From Sulfurovum riftiae (GTDB taxonomy: Bacteria; Campylobacterota; Campylobacteria; Campylobacterales; Sulfurovaceae), in assembly GCF_001595645.1 (NCBI RefSeq), contig NZ_LNKT01000002.1, forward strand, positions 1 through 64,000: a stretch of DNA of 64,000 nucleotides. The letters are read 5' to 3'. Position 1 is the first letter of the stretch. Every line of letters starts with the position of its first letter. Made by a program: the position numbers and the translations under genes. Below, piece after piece: positions 26,395 to 35,244 of the stretch. The notes under the pieces are model-generated. The model had not been told where the DNA came from. It did not search any database and saw only the letters and a program-made list of their open reading frames with translations.

Positions 26395-28107
26395 TTACAC
26401 TAATCCTTCGAAGGTCGTATTGGCCAGTTTTTTCCTGATGATGCTTTCGACAAGCCTTGTCACAATACCTTCATGATCACTTTTCATCGCTTTTACAGCT
26501 GCGGCCAATGCACGAATATCGTATTGGCTCGGATAGATCTCGGGAACACTCTTCTCGATACCCAAAAGCGTATAGACAGCCATAATGGCTGAACGGACCG
26601 AGTATTCGACAGTGAAGACACAGTCACCCTCTATTTCACAGAATTGTCCCAGAAATGCAAGATTGACACTTCCTTCCGGCACGACCTCTGGTCTGTCACC
26701 TTTGACCCTTGGCATGAACTGGCTGGTAATGTAGGGCATCATAGCCGGGATGACGATGCACTCATCGACATAAGCCTGCATATCGCCTTCTTCTATCCCA
26801 AGATGGTACAACAGCTCCTGCAGCAACTCCCTGCCCGAACACTCACTCATTTTCTTGTCGATGAAGTCTCCCTTGTTGTCCGGATAGAGTGCATATGCCC
26901 ATGCGACCGTATAGTCGGCTGGCTGGTTTTTGAACTGTGGCTGCCTGTTGACAGTGACACTCAGCAGCCAGTTGGAATCCCTGACAGTGATGATCCCTCC
27001 TGTTGCGGTCCGGTGGGGGAGAAATTCCCGCTCGGCAAAACCCTCAAGCAGTTTGCGCATTTTGGGACCTTTCGCGGTAATGGTGTATGATTCCCATTTG
27101 GTTTTGTCTATATCGCTGCAAAATACTTCAGGTTTTCCGAAAGCTTCATCTTTTTGGGCCAGCTTCTTCCAGAGGCTCCAGCAGGCACCTTCACCGGTAT
27201 TCAGGACCGGGGCACTTTCCATATCGCCAAGAGAAGAATTCTCCGTCATCGATCCGTTGGTGAAAAAGACCAGGTCGTCGGCAGTCGTTTCGATGGTCTT
27301 CTCTTCACCATTCTGGGTCAAATGTATAGCTGTGACGGTTTTCCTGTCACCGGAAACATCCAGATCCATATCGGTCACGACAGTATTGAATTCAAACTTC
27401 ACACCCTTTGACTCCAACAGTTTTTTCAAAGGAAGGATCAGCGAGTCATATTGGTTGTACTTGGTAAACACCAATCCTCTCATAGTGCTCATTCCGGGCA
27501 TCAGATGGATAAAACGATGCATATAGCGTTTCATCTCTACAAGGCTGTGCCATGGCTCAAAGGCGAACATGCTTCTCCAGTACAGCCACATATCGGTCTC
27601 GAAATAGGAATCATCGAAATATTCCTCTACAGTGGTCCTGCCCAGGTCCTCCTCTTTGGTCAGTAGCAGCTTGGTCAACTCCTTGGCATGTTTCTCCTCC
27701 AGGCCCAAAGTGGTCGAGCGAAGCTTCTCTCCTCTGTTGAAGATGACCCTGACCTTGGAAAAATTCGGGTCCATGTCATTCAACTCTTTGAACTCATCGA
27801 GGACACTCCTCCCCTCCTCTTCAATGGAAGGAACCTCTCTATAGAGGTCCCACAGGCACTCATAGTGCGCTTCCATCTCCCTGCCGCCGCGCGCGATGAA
27901 TCCCTCTTCGGGATTGCCTGCTCCGTCCATGGCGCCACCCGCCAGACTTCCTTCTTCAAAAACAGTTATTTGATCTCCCTGCATATAGCCGTCACGCATC
28001 AAATACTCCGCAGCAGACAGTGATGCAATACCCGAGCCGATCAAAAAGGCCCTTTTGTTTTCAATACCCTCCGGTTTGCGGGGAGTGATCCTTTGATAAT
28101 TATTCAT
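26395..28107 (-). CDS. ohyA: Oleate hydratase
   Basis: A 570-residue FAD enzyme of the oleate hydratase (myosin-cross-reactive antigen) family, which adds water to the cis-9 bond of unsaturated fatty acids to give 10-hydroxy fatty acids. The FAD fold is FLIGSGIASLSAAEYL (about 20-36) and the family motif GGREMEAHYECLWDLY (about 73-88) carries the catalytic glutamate. Length is normal. ATG at 28107 fits AAGG eight bases upstream; GTG at 28113 is possible. Probably monocistronic. The family is mostly known from Gram-positive bacteria and is unexpected here. Confidence 0.93.
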   Translation of the reverse strand: MNNYQRITPRKPEGIENKRAFLIGSGIASLSAAEYLMRDGYMQGDQITVFEEGSLAGGAMDGAGNPEEGFIARGGREMEAHYECLWDLYREVPSIEEEGRSVLDEFKELNDMDPNFSKVRVIFNRGEKLRSTTLGLEEKHAKELTKLLLTKEEDLGRTTVEEYFDDSYFETDMWLYWRSMFAFEPWHSLVEMKRYMHRFIHLMPGMSTMRGLVFTKYNQYDSLILPLKKLLESKGVKFEFNTVVTDMDLDVSGDRKTVTAIHLTQNGEEKTIETTADDLVFFTNGSMTENSSLGDMESAPVLNTGEGACWSLWKKLAQKDEAFGKPEVFCSDIDKTKWESYTITAKGPKMRKLLEGFAEREFLPHRTATGGIITVRDSNWLLSVTVNRQPQFKNQPADYTVAWAYALYPDNKGDFIDKKMSECSGRELLQELLYHLGIEEGDMQAYVDECIVIPAMMPYITSQFMPRVKGDRPEVVPEGSVNLAFLGQFCEIEGDCVFTVEYSVRSAIMAVYTLLGIEKSVPEIYPSQYDIRALAAAVKAMKSDHEGIVTRLVESIIRKKLANTTFEGLV

Positions 28108-28328
28108 CTTCACACCTTTTTTTATATTTATTGCTACTATAACAAATTGTAACTGTATTTAAAAATATCCGAAGTATCCACCTTTCGATATAGATGAAAA
28201 AACATTTTTCTTCTCCTCTCTGCTCTGCTGGCAGATAACAATACAACATAAGTCGGTGACAGCTCCTGTGTATCGTGCCACACCAAAGAGGTACGGGAAC
28301 AATGAGAAGGAAAAAGCGCACAAAGAGC

Positions 28329-30455
28329 TTAAAAAAGCGGTAAAAACCGTAGTCCCAACTGATATACCAGCACACTTACTCCGTAGGCCACAAGCGGCAG
28401 GAGAGCTGTTTCAAACAGCATCCAGCGTACGCCGAGCTCTTCTTTGATGGCTGCCATGGTAGAGACACAGGGAATATACAGCAAAATAAAGACCAGGTAG
28501 CTGAAAGCCGCCAATGGCGACGGGAACTGTTCTTTAAGCTTTTGCTGCAGCGTATTCATCTGCGGTACACCGTCTGTATTCTCTTTATGTATGTTGAACA
28601 TATGCAAAAATGCATTTGCCACAGCCGTTCCCAACGCTTTGAACTGAATGACGGCATCTTTCCTGAGTGTCCCTTTGGTCTGTTCATTTTTTGTTTCAGT
28701 GCCGTAGATCGTCCCCAGGGAACCGATGACGATCTCTTTTGCAAGTGTCCCGGGGATCATGGCGGCTACAGGTTCCCAATGCTCTCCGAATCCTGCCGGT
28801 TTGAAGAGCGGTGTGATCTGCTTTGCCGCTACTGCCAGATACGAATCCTGAGGGTCGGTCCCCACAGGAAGCTTGATGACACCCCACAGAACAATGGATG
28901 CCATCACGATCACTGTCCCTGCTTTTACGACGAAATCCCTGAGTTTTGGTCGCATCAATATCCAAACCGCATTCAGGTTGGGCATATGGTAGGCGGGAAG
29001 CTCCAGAAAAAAAGGATTGCTCCTTTCTGACGGCAGAATACGATTCGATACCCAGCCCAGAATAAGCGCAACAGTGATCCCCAGAAGGTACAGTGACATG
29101 ATCACCAGAACCTGATGTTCCTGAAAAAAGATCATTGTAAACAGTGCATAGATCGGCAATCTGGCACTGCAGCTCATCAAAGGGACCATCAACGAAGTGA
29201 TGATACGCTCCCTTTTCGATGTGAGTGCACGTGTAGCGAAAACAGCAGGCACATTGCAGCCGAAACCGATGATCATGGGGATGAAGGCATTCCCCTTGAT
29301 ACCCAAAGACCTTCCCGCCCTGTCCAACAGAAAACTGACCCGTGCCATATAGCCGCTCTCCTCGAGCATCGCCATAAAGAAATAGAGGAGGAACAGAAGC
29401 GGCAGAAATGAGAGTACCAGACCTACACCACTTAAGATGCCGTCGGAAAGCAGCGATTCCAGCCAGGAGGGTGCCGTGTTCTGAAGGCCCAGAGAGAGAT
29501 GTTTCCCCAGAAAATCCTGAAAAAAGCCGGATATCCAGGCTACCAGAGGACCGCTGCCGTCAAAGGTCAGTTTGAACATCAGCATCATAATGGCAAAGAA
29601 AAGAGGGGTCCCCAGCCATTTATGCAAAAGAACGGCATCGATCTTTTCACTGAGCAGTACTTTGTCCAAAATGGGTTTTTTCAGAACGATATCCAGCAAG
29701 CGGTCGATCACCTCATATCTGGCACGGGTGATGATCGTTTTAATGGGCAGCTTCATATGTGCTTCCAGCCTGCCTCTTGCCTGGGCCGACTTTTCTATGA
29801 GATCGTTCTTCTCCATGGTCTCAGCCAAAGAAAGCGCATAAGGGTCACCTGCAAGAAGCTGGATCGCAAAGAGTCGGGGAGGAAGATCGGTTTTGGGCAT
29901 TGCATGTATCAAAAAAGTGATCTCTTTTTCGATATGCTCCTGATACGGCTGTATATGGGGAAGCGTCTGTTCCTTGACCGCTGCAATGGCAGAGTCGATA
30001 AGCTTTTGTGTGCTCAATCCTCTCGATGCGATTGTCGGTACGACGGGTACTCCCAATATTTCCTCCAATGTACCGGTGTCGAGTTCATAGCCCCGTTTGG
30101 TGAAATTATCGAACATATTGAGTGCTATGGCCATGGGCTTCTGCATATCTATCAATTCCAATGTCAGATAGAGGTTGCGACGGAGATTCGTTGTGTCGAT
30201 CACATTGATGATGCCTTCGAATTTTCCTTCTGCCAGCATATTTCTGGTGATCTTCTCTTCCAGTGAATAGGGGCTTAGTGTGTAGGCCCCGGGCAGATCG
30301 ACCAGTGCGACCTTCTCACCCTCATAGGTAAATTCCGCCTCTTTCTTCTCTACAGTGACCCCGGGCCAGTTGCCTACTTCAAGGTCACTTTTGGCAATGG
30401 CATTGATCAGCGCTGTTTTACCGGTGTTGGGGTTCCCTACAAAGAGGATATGCAT
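28329..30455 (-). CDS. feoB: Ferrous iron transporter FeoB
   Basis: A 708-residue Fe(II) transporter. The N-terminal G domain has GNPNTGKTALINA (7-19), DLPGAYTL (G3) and NMFD (G4). A helical spacer follows, then the membrane part with two gate regions (CNVPAVFATRA with a conserved cysteine; CSARLPIYALF) and IPCVSTMAA near the end. All expected parts are present. Its ATG overlaps the feoA stop (TAATG). It is the last gene of a four-gene coupled operon with feoA and a split permease. Confidence 0.97.
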   Translation of the reverse strand: MHILFVGNPNTGKTALINAIAKSDLEVGNWPGVTVEKKEAEFTYEGEKVALVDLPGAYTLSPYSLEEKITRNMLAEGKFEGIINVIDTTNLRRNLYLTLELIDMQKPMAIALNMFDNFTKRGYELDTGTLEEILGVPVVPTIASRGLSTQKLIDSAIAAVKEQTLPHIQPYQEHIEKEITFLIHAMPKTDLPPRLFAIQLLAGDPYALSLAETMEKNDLIEKSAQARGRLEAHMKLPIKTIITRARYEVIDRLLDIVLKKPILDKVLLSEKIDAVLLHKWLGTPLFFAIMMLMFKLTFDGSGPLVAWISGFFQDFLGKHLSLGLQNTAPSWLESLLSDGILSGVGLVLSFLPLLFLLYFFMAMLEESGYMARVSFLLDRAGRSLGIKGNAFIPMIIGFGCNVPAVFATRALTSKRERIITSLMVPLMSCSARLPIYALFTMIFFQEHQVLVIMSLYLLGITVALILGWVSNRILPSERSNPFFLELPAYHMPNLNAVWILMRPKLRDFVVKAGTVIVMASIVLWGVIKLPVGTDPQDSYLAVAAKQITPLFKPAGFGEHWEPVAAMIPGTLAKEIVIGSLGTIYGTETKNEQTKGTLRKDAVIQFKALGTAVANAFLHMFNIHKENTDGVPQMNTLQQKLKEQFPSPLAAFSYLVFILLYIPCVSTMAAIKEELGVRWMLFETALLPLVAYGVSVLVYQLGLRFLPLF

Positions 30456-30715
30456 TACGAAAGTCCTTTTCTTTCACGATGCCGCAGCTGGGAGATCGCC
30501 TCGACCTCTATCTTTTGGGCATCCTCGTTCCGCAATGCCAGGTGCTCGTCCCCTATGCGTATCTCTATAGGATCTCCAAGTGGTGCGATCCGCACTACCT
30601 GGACCGGTTCGCCGCAGAGCACACCAAGTTCCATCAGACGGTTCTTGAGTTCTCCTATATCGCCGATCGATCTGATGATCGCTTTTTGCTTCGGGTGGAG
30701 TTCACTGAGTTTCAT
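30455..30715 (-). CDS. feoA: FeoA domain protein
   Basis: An 86-residue cytosolic SH3-like FeoA protein that binds or regulates FeoB. Seen: MKLSELHPKQKAIIRSIGD, LKNRLMELGVLCGEPVQVVR, DPIEIRIGDEHLALRNEDA, all matching the family. I chose ATG at 30715 (GAGAGGGATGT before it) and not the longer frame. It overlaps the permease half upstream by 4 bases (ATGA) and feoB by 1 base. Confidence 0.93.
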   Translation of the reverse strand: MKLSELHPKQKAIIRSIGDIGELKNRLMELGVLCGEPVQVVRIAPLGDPIEIRIGDEHLALRNEDAQKIEVEAISQLRHRERKGLS

Positions 30716-31215
30716 ACATCCCTCTCTTTCCTGTCCAGTCTGTCGACTATCATTCCCTGCACATAGGCCCCAAGAACCACATAGAATGTATAGACCAGTG
30801 TGAAGGCCCATCCGAAATAGCTGACCATCAGCGGCAGCCAGGGGATCTTGATGGCCCTGGCATAGATAAAGGCAATGACAAGGCCGTCTCTTGCCCCCTG
30901 CTCACGCAGGTTCTGAAGCAGCGGGTACCAGACATAGCCGGGACCGTGACTCAAAATGCCTCCCAGCAGTGCCAGCAGCCAGCCTTTTACACCGCTCAGT
31001 TTTCCCAAATGCTTCGAAATGGCCTTTTCATCGATGAAAGTATTGAGCAGCGCCATCAGGAAAAAGACGATCAGCAGAATCGGGATGATCATCTTTAGGA
31101 CCCCCAGACTCTCTCCGAGTGCCTGCAGTGTTTCATCCGGCTTCAAAAAAAAGAGTACACCATACAGCACTACGACAATGCCGAGCATTACGAGCCCGCT
31201 TCTGTTCTTTTTCAT
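30712..31215 (-). CDS. Permease, second half of a split DUF318/COG0701-like transporter
   Basis: A 167-residue membrane protein with about four helices. The block LLALLGGILSHGPGYVWYPLLQNLREQGARDG...AFIYARAIKIPWLPL parallels the DUF318 permease signature but without the usual Pro-Cys-Ser-Cys residues. With the 142-residue gene before it (31212-31640) it adds up to the length of a one-piece permease (about 310). Metal or metalloid export is known for some relatives; the iron link here is inferred from coupling to feoAB by ATGA overlaps on both sides. Confidence 0.75.
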   Translation of the reverse strand: MKKNRSGLVMLGIVVVLYGVLFFLKPDETLQALGESLGVLKMIIPILLIVFFLMALLNTFIDEKAISKHLGKLSGVKGWLLALLGGILSHGPGYVWYPLLQNLREQGARDGLVIAFIYARAIKIPWLPLMVSYFGWAFTLVYTFYVVLGAYVQGMIVDRLDRKERDV

Positions 31216-31640
31216 GAGAAAGCTCCCAGTGTGAATGCAATGGCCCAGGAGAGAACAAAAGCGAATAGAAGACTCAAAAGGTTTCGCAGCAGTGCGAATC
31301 TGAATCCGAAGATAGCGAATTCCAAAGGAAGCTGTACCACGCCCAGTGTCACAAAAGCGAGAATAAAGGCCGTTACACCGTAAAAAGAGGCACCTTCATC
31401 CAGAAGCTCCCCTCCGATGATATAGCTCAAAAACGGCTGTCCCACGGACAGACCGCCCAAACCCACACCCATCAGCATATCGTGCAGTACCGATCCGTTA
31501 AAAAGCGTATGGAGCATTTCAGGTGTGATGTATGTCTTGAAGAGCCCGATGAGTCCGATGACAGCCAGCAGCATGGGAGAGATCATTACCAGCGTCTTTA
31601 GCGTCTGATTGAATGCACTTTTCAGTTTTGATCGCATCAT
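31212..31640 (-). CDS. Permease, first half of a split DUF318/COG0701-like transporter
   Basis: A 142-residue membrane protein with about four helices, first gene of the feo operon. GLGGLSVGQPFLSYIIGGELLDEGASFYGVTAF...LPLEFAIFGFRFALLRN has the same shape as the block in the partner half, so the two may be an ancient duplicated pair and work as a heterodimer. A 4-base ATGA overlap joins the two frames; it is a true two-gene layout, not an obvious frameshift, because both ends have start and stop signals. AAGG precedes its ATG. Confidence 0.75.
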   Translation of the reverse strand: MMRSKLKSAFNQTLKTLVMISPMLLAVIGLIGLFKTYITPEMLHTLFNGSVLHDMLMGVGLGGLSVGQPFLSYIIGGELLDEGASFYGVTAFILAFVTLGVVQLPLEFAIFGFRFALLRNLLSLLFAFVLSWAIAFTLGAFS

Positions 31641-31747
31641 GAACCTTCAAAAGGAGTATATCTGCTATTATTTCCCTATCTTGCTGATATTTGGTTGAAT
31701 ATCTCTTATCCTGACCTATCATAAATAACAGTATGAGATATGTACTT

Positions 31748-31774
31748 AAAAATATGACAATTTGTCATATTTTT
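31748..31774. promoter_or_regulatory. Perfect palindromic operator between the feo operon and the 31809 gene
   Basis: AAAAATATGACA (31748-31759) and TGTCATATTTTT (31763-31774) are perfect inverted copies around ATT. A near copy is at 7625-7645. Here it lies between divergent genes: about 48 bases before the start of the 31809 gene and about 50 before a possible feo start point (TATGAT on the minus strand, 31718-31723). It is not a Fur-box consensus; the regulator is unknown. Confidence 0.65.
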
Positions 31775-31808
31775 ATCTCTTCTTCCCAAAATTACTTACA
31801 ATCACATC

Positions 31809-32150
31809 ATGTATCAAAAGAAAAAAGAACGTTTGTATGTCTGTGATCTCCTGGAAGATCCCGCATTGACCTACCCTGCTTACTATATTCTCAGCAGCAG
31901 TATGCTGAAAAATGAAATGCTGCATGGAGCCATTGTCTCTCTGCACAGTTTCGACCTCTCCTATTATGAGACACCGAAGCGTTTTGACGATATCTTTAAA
32001 ATGTTCGATTCGGGAACATTTCCCATTTACAAAGAGAAGTACATTGTAGGATATTTTGGAAACAAGATGATGTTTCTTGAAAGTAACGGATGGAAGGGAA
32101 TGCCTGCTACAGCGGAAATTTTCAAGCTTGAGAACTGGCTTGTATGCTAA
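31809..32150 (+). CDS. Hypothetical protein divergent from feo operon
   Basis: A 113-residue soluble protein (MYQKKKERLYVCDLLEDPAL...). It has two cysteines (Cys12 and the final Cys113), many aromatic residues and no membrane segment. No family recognised. There is no ribosome site, and TACAAT at 31797-31802 would place the transcript start at about the ATG, so it may be leaderless. The palindromic operator at 31748-31774 is upstream. Divergence from feo suggests joint control with iron uptake, which is inference only. Confidence 0.65.
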   Translation: MYQKKKERLYVCDLLEDPALTYPAYYILSSSMLKNEMLHGAIVSLHSFDLSYYETPKRFDDIFKMFDSGTFPIYKEKYIVGYFGNKMMFLESNGWKGMPATAEIFKLENWLVC

Positions 32151-32160
32151 TTTTTACATA

Positions 32161-32201
32161 AAGATAAAAATTATTCTTTTAATTAAGACAAATTTTATCT
32201 T
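32161..32201 (+). repeat. AT-rich inverted repeat after the 31809 gene
   Basis: AAGATAAAAATT (32161-32172) pairs with AATTTTATCTT (32191-32201) over a 18-base loop. It could end the 31809 transcript, though the stem has only one G:C pair. The arms share the AAGATAAAA core with the repeat at 19440-19475. Confidence 0.4.
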
Positions 32202-32223
32202 ATTTAGGTTATACTTCGTCATA

Positions 32224-32332
32224 TCTTAGGAATCGGAAAGACATTTTTTATTCTTCCTCCTTTTTTAAAAACGTCAAGTGTGCTAACTACCCATTACCAC
32301 ATTACCTCCCATAACCAATCCGGTTCCTAAGA
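32224..32332. repeat. 109-bp element bounded by 14-bp inverted repeats
   Basis: TCTTAGGAATCGGA (32224-32237) and TCCGGTTCCTAAGA (32319-32332) pair with a single T:G-type difference. The interior is strand-biased (pyrimidines on plus) with short near-repeats CCATTACCACATTACC. It may be a MITE, a relic of a 23S-rRNA-type intervening sequence, or a structured RNA; none can be proved from one copy. Confidence 0.5.
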
Positions 32333-32471
32333 TTGACAATCATTCTTTCTACTTAAAAATCATAGAAAATCCCTATTACGATAAAACTTACAAAATACGA
32401 CAACAGTATCTTTCTGTCAAGGAAAACGCTTGGTTAAAAAAAAGGTATTGAAAAGATAAAAAGAAGATAGT

Positions 32472-32495
32472 GCCATCACGCTATTCCGTGATGGC
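32472..32495 (-). terminator. clpB terminator
   Basis: GCCATCACG and CGTGATGGC form a perfect 9-bp stem with a 6-base loop, 23 bases after the clpB stop. On the minus strand it is followed by a T-rich run (ATCTTCTTTTTATCTTTT), as expected for intrinsic termination. Confidence 0.75.
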
Positions 32496-32517
32496 TGTGG
32501 TATGGTACAGATATAGC

Positions 32518-35091
32518 TTAAGAGATATGTACTTCTATCTCTCCGTTGACCACGTCGAACTCGACATTGCTTCCCTCTACGACCTTGTCCTCGAGGATAA
32601 GCTCTGCCAGTCTATCCTCTACGACTTCGTAGAGTGCTCTCTTCAATGGTCTGGCACCATAGACCGGGTCGAACCCGGCTTCTGCGATGTACGCTTTGGC
32701 AGCCGGTGTCAAGCTGATCTTGATATCACGCTCTGCCAGCTTCGCCTGGATACTCTTGAAGAGGATATCGACGATGGTGGTGATCGCATCGAGATCGAGC
32801 GGGTTGAAGATGACAATGTCATCAAGACGGTTGAGGAACTCCGGTTTGAAATTCTTTTTCAACTCATCATTCACCGCTTTTCTTCTGTCCTCAGGGTCTC
32901 TGAACTCCATGATCTTGTCTGACGCAATATTCGACGTCATGATAATGATAGTGTTCTTGAAGTCCACCGTCACCCCTTTGTTGTCTGTAAGACGCCCATC
33001 ATCGAGTACCTGAAGGAGCGTGTTGAAAACATCCGGGTGCGCCTTTTCGATCTCATCGAAAAGTACAACAGAGTACGGCTTTCTTCTGACCGCTTCGGTC
33101 AGCTGTCCGCCCTCTTCATACCCGACATATCCCGGAGGCGCACCGACCAGTCTGCTGGCCGCATGTTTTTCCATGTACTCAGACATATCGATACGAATGA
33201 GTGACTTCTCAGAGTCAAAGAGGAATTTCGCCAGTGTCTTGGCCACCTGTGTCTTACCGACACCAGTCGGTCCAAGGAACATGAAGCTACCGATAGGACG
33301 GTTGACATCGCTCAGTCCCGCTTTGTTACGCTTGATGGCACGTGCTACGGCTTTGAGCGCCTCTTCCTGTCCTACGACCTCTTCTTTGAGGATGCTTTCG
33401 ATGGCAAGGATCTTCTCTTTCTCGCCCTGCAGCATTTTGTTGACGGAGATGCCTGTCCAGCGGCTTACAATGCTGGCGATCATCTCTTCATCCACAGAGT
33501 TCTTGAGCAGTGTTCCCTCTGCCATCATCTGGTTCCACTTATCTTCCAGTGCTTTGAGCTCTTCCTGTTTTGCAGGGATCTGCCCATATTCTATCTCGGC
33601 AGCTTTGTTGAAGTCTCCTTCACGTTTGACCGCTTCCGCCTGCGTTTTAAGTGACTCGATGGCAGATTTGATCTCTGCGATCTGGTTGAAGACCTCTTTT
33701 TCATTGTCGAACTGGTTCTGCAATGAAACTTTTCTCTCTTCAAGGTCTGCCAGCTCTTTCTCTATCTCTTCAAGACGTGCATCGTTCTTGCTGCCCTCTT
33801 CCATCTTGAGAGCCTCTTTTTCAACCTGAAGTGTAGAGATTTCACGTTTGATCTTCGCAAGATCGGTCGGTTCACTCTCTATCTGCATCTTCAGTTCGGC
33901 TGCAGCCTCATCTATGAGGTCGATCGCCTTGTCCGGAAGGAATCTGTCAGTAATGTAACGGTCCGAAAGCTTTGCCGCAGCAACCAGTGCCGCATCGGTA
34001 ATGGTCACATTGTGGTGTGCTTCGAGTCTGTCCTTGATACCTCTGAGTATCTGCAGCGCCTCGTTGATGCTTGGTTCATCCACTTTGACAGGCTGGAAAC
34101 GTCTCTGCAGCGCAGCATCTTTTTCAAAATACTTTCTGTACTCTTTGAGCGTTGTTGCACCGATGGTATGCAGTTCACCACGTGCCAGTGCCGGCTTGAG
34201 GATGTTTGCGGCATCATTTCCGCCTTCAGATGCTCCGGCACCAACAATGGTGTGGATCTCATCGATGAACAGAATGATGTTCGCTGCCTCTTTGACTTCG
34301 TCAATGACTGCTTTGAGTCTGTCTTCGAATTCACCTCTGTATTTCGCACCTGCAATCAGCCTGTTCATGTCAAGTGAGATCACTTTCATGTTCTGCAGGC
34401 TCAAAGGTACCTCTTTGTTGACAATACGCTGTGCCAGTCCCTCTACGATGGCTGTCTTACCCGTACCCGGTTCACCTATGAGAATAGGATTGTTCTTTGT
34501 CTTACGGATGAGGATCTGCATCATTCTCTGCACCTCTTCATCTCTGCCGATGACCGGATCGAGCTCGCCGTCCAGCGCTTTCTGGTTAAGGTCTATACCG
34601 TACTGCGATAGTGCTTCAAGTGTCTCATCACCGCTTTGTGAATCGATCTGCTTTCCGCCGCGAATTGACTCAAGTGTCTTTTTGAACTCGGAGATATCCA
34701 GGTATTTACCCAGAATATCCTTAATGAAACTCTCCTCGGCATTGGCAAGCAGCCAGGCATCTACTGCCAGGTACTGGTCTCCATTTGCTGCCATGACACC
34801 TTCGGCGTTCTGCAGTGAACGTACAAGGTTCTGCCCCAGTTTAATATTTTCTTTGGTGACAGTTGAAACCTTCGGAAGTTTGTCCGCAATAGATTTCGCT
34901 TCCAATTCAATGGCCGCTTTGTCAGCGTTCATTTTATTGAGGGTCTGATTAAGAATGGAATTGCTATTGGTCAACAATGCCCAGATCAGATGGATCGGCT
35001 CGACTTCCTGATTTTTATTGTGTAATGCGAGGGATACTCCCGATTCGATAGTCCCTTGCATTTGGTTGGTTAATTTCTCTAAAATACTCAT
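32518..35091 (-). CDS. clpB: ATP-dependent disaggregase ClpB
   Basis: An 857-residue Hsp104/ClpB hexameric disaggregase that rescues aggregated proteins with DnaK. N-terminal Clp repeats (1-145), first AAA domain with GEPGTGKT (about 200-207), a long coiled-coil middle domain (about 400-530, rich in Glu and Lys) that separates it from ClpA/ClpC, and second AAA domain with GPTGVGKT (about 601-608) and [13 protein letters not shown]. Full length. Single gene with a consensus promoter 33 bases upstream and a terminator after it. Confidence 0.97.
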   Translation of the reverse strand: MSILEKLTNQMQGTIESGVSLALHNKNQEVEPIHLIWALLTNSNSILNQTLNKMNADKAAIELEAKSIADKLPKVSTVTKENIKLGQNLVRSLQNAEGVMAANGDQYLAVDAWLLANAEESFIKDILGKYLDISEFKKTLESIRGGKQIDSQSGDETLEALSQYGIDLNQKALDGELDPVIGRDEEVQRMMQILIRKTKNNPILIGEPGTGKTAIVEGLAQRIVNKEVPLSLQNMKVISLDMNRLIAGAKYRGEFEDRLKAVIDEVKEAANIILFIDEIHTIVGAGASEGGNDAANILKPALARGELHTIGATTLKEYRKYFEKDAALQRRFQPVKVDEPSINEALQILRGIKDRLEAHHNVTITDAALVAAAKLSDRYITDRFLPDKAIDLIDEAAAELKMQIESEPTDLAKIKREISTLQVEKEALKMEEGSKNDARLEEIEKELADLEERKVSLQNQFDNEKEVFNQIAEIKSAIESLKTQAEAVKREGDFNKAAEIEYGQIPAKQEELKALEDKWNQMMAEGTLLKNSVDEEMIASIVSRWTGISVNKMLQGEKEKILAIESILKEEVVGQEEALKAVARAIKRNKAGLSDVNRPIGSFMFLGPTGVGKTQVAKTLAKFLFDSEKSLIRIDMSEYMEKHAASRLVGAPPGYVGYEEGGQLTEAVRRKPYSVVLFDEIEKAHPDVFNTLLQVLDDGRLTDNKGVTVDFKNTIIIMTSNIASDKIMEFRDPEDRRKAVNDELKKNFKPEFLNRLDDIVIFNPLDLDAITTIVDILFKSIQAKLAERDIKISLTPAAKAYIAEAGFDPVYGARPLKRALYEVVEDRLAELILEDKVVEGSNVEFDVVNGEIEVHIS

Positions 35092-35123
35092 AACACTCTC
35101 CTGATAATTGATAAATTTTCCAT

Positions 35124-35152
35124 ATTATACAACTTTAGTCACTTCTTGTCAA
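35124..35152 (-). promoter_or_regulatory. Perfect sigma-70 promoter of clpB
   Basis: On the minus strand: TTGACA (35147-35152), 17-base spacer, TATAAT (35124-35129), both perfect to consensus. A predicted start near 35117 leaves a leader of about 25 bases with CAGGAGAGTG before the ATG. I saw no clear HrcA (CIRCE) or HspR palindrome around it. Confidence 0.85.
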
Positions 35153-35244
35153 GTTTCTTTAATCATTTTATTTAATCAAGTAGAAAAAAGATATTTTGGT
35201 TATACTTTTTTTTAAAAAATACAGAACATGATTAGGAAAACATT

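Larger units (their letters stand above)
32151..32517. other. Gene-free stretch with two inverted-repeat structures and the clpB terminator
   Basis: A 367-base gap without any credible gene. It holds an AT-rich inverted repeat (32161-32201), a stem-bounded 109-bp element (32224-32332), about 130 bases of AT-rich sequence with no structure that I can see (32333-32470), and a terminator hairpin (32472-32495). Confidence 0.8.

Noticed and set aside
28100-28375. Possible small gene or FeoC between feoB and ohyA
   Set aside because: The longest minus frame overlaps feoB's end and the ohyA start. A 22-codon frame with GAGGAGAAGAAAA before an ATG exists near 28190-28210, but the composition is not protein-like and there is no match to FeoC.
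30712-31640. Frameshifted single permease gene
   Set aside because: The two halves overlap by a clean ATGA, each has a proper start, and the same ATGA layout joins the next gene. A designed two-gene arrangement is simpler than a sequencing or mutational frameshift.
31640-31809. Fur box for the feo operon
   Set aside because: No GATAATGATwATCATTATC-like or NATNATNAT triplet stood out. The strong palindrome there has a different core (TGACA...TGTCA).
32151-32470. 6S RNA, SRP RNA or tmRNA in the gap
   Set aside because: The stem-bounded part is only 109 bp. It lacks the SRP GGAA-tetraloop/asymmetric bulge pattern, the tmRNA tRNA-like ends, and the long open-bubble layout of 6S RNA.
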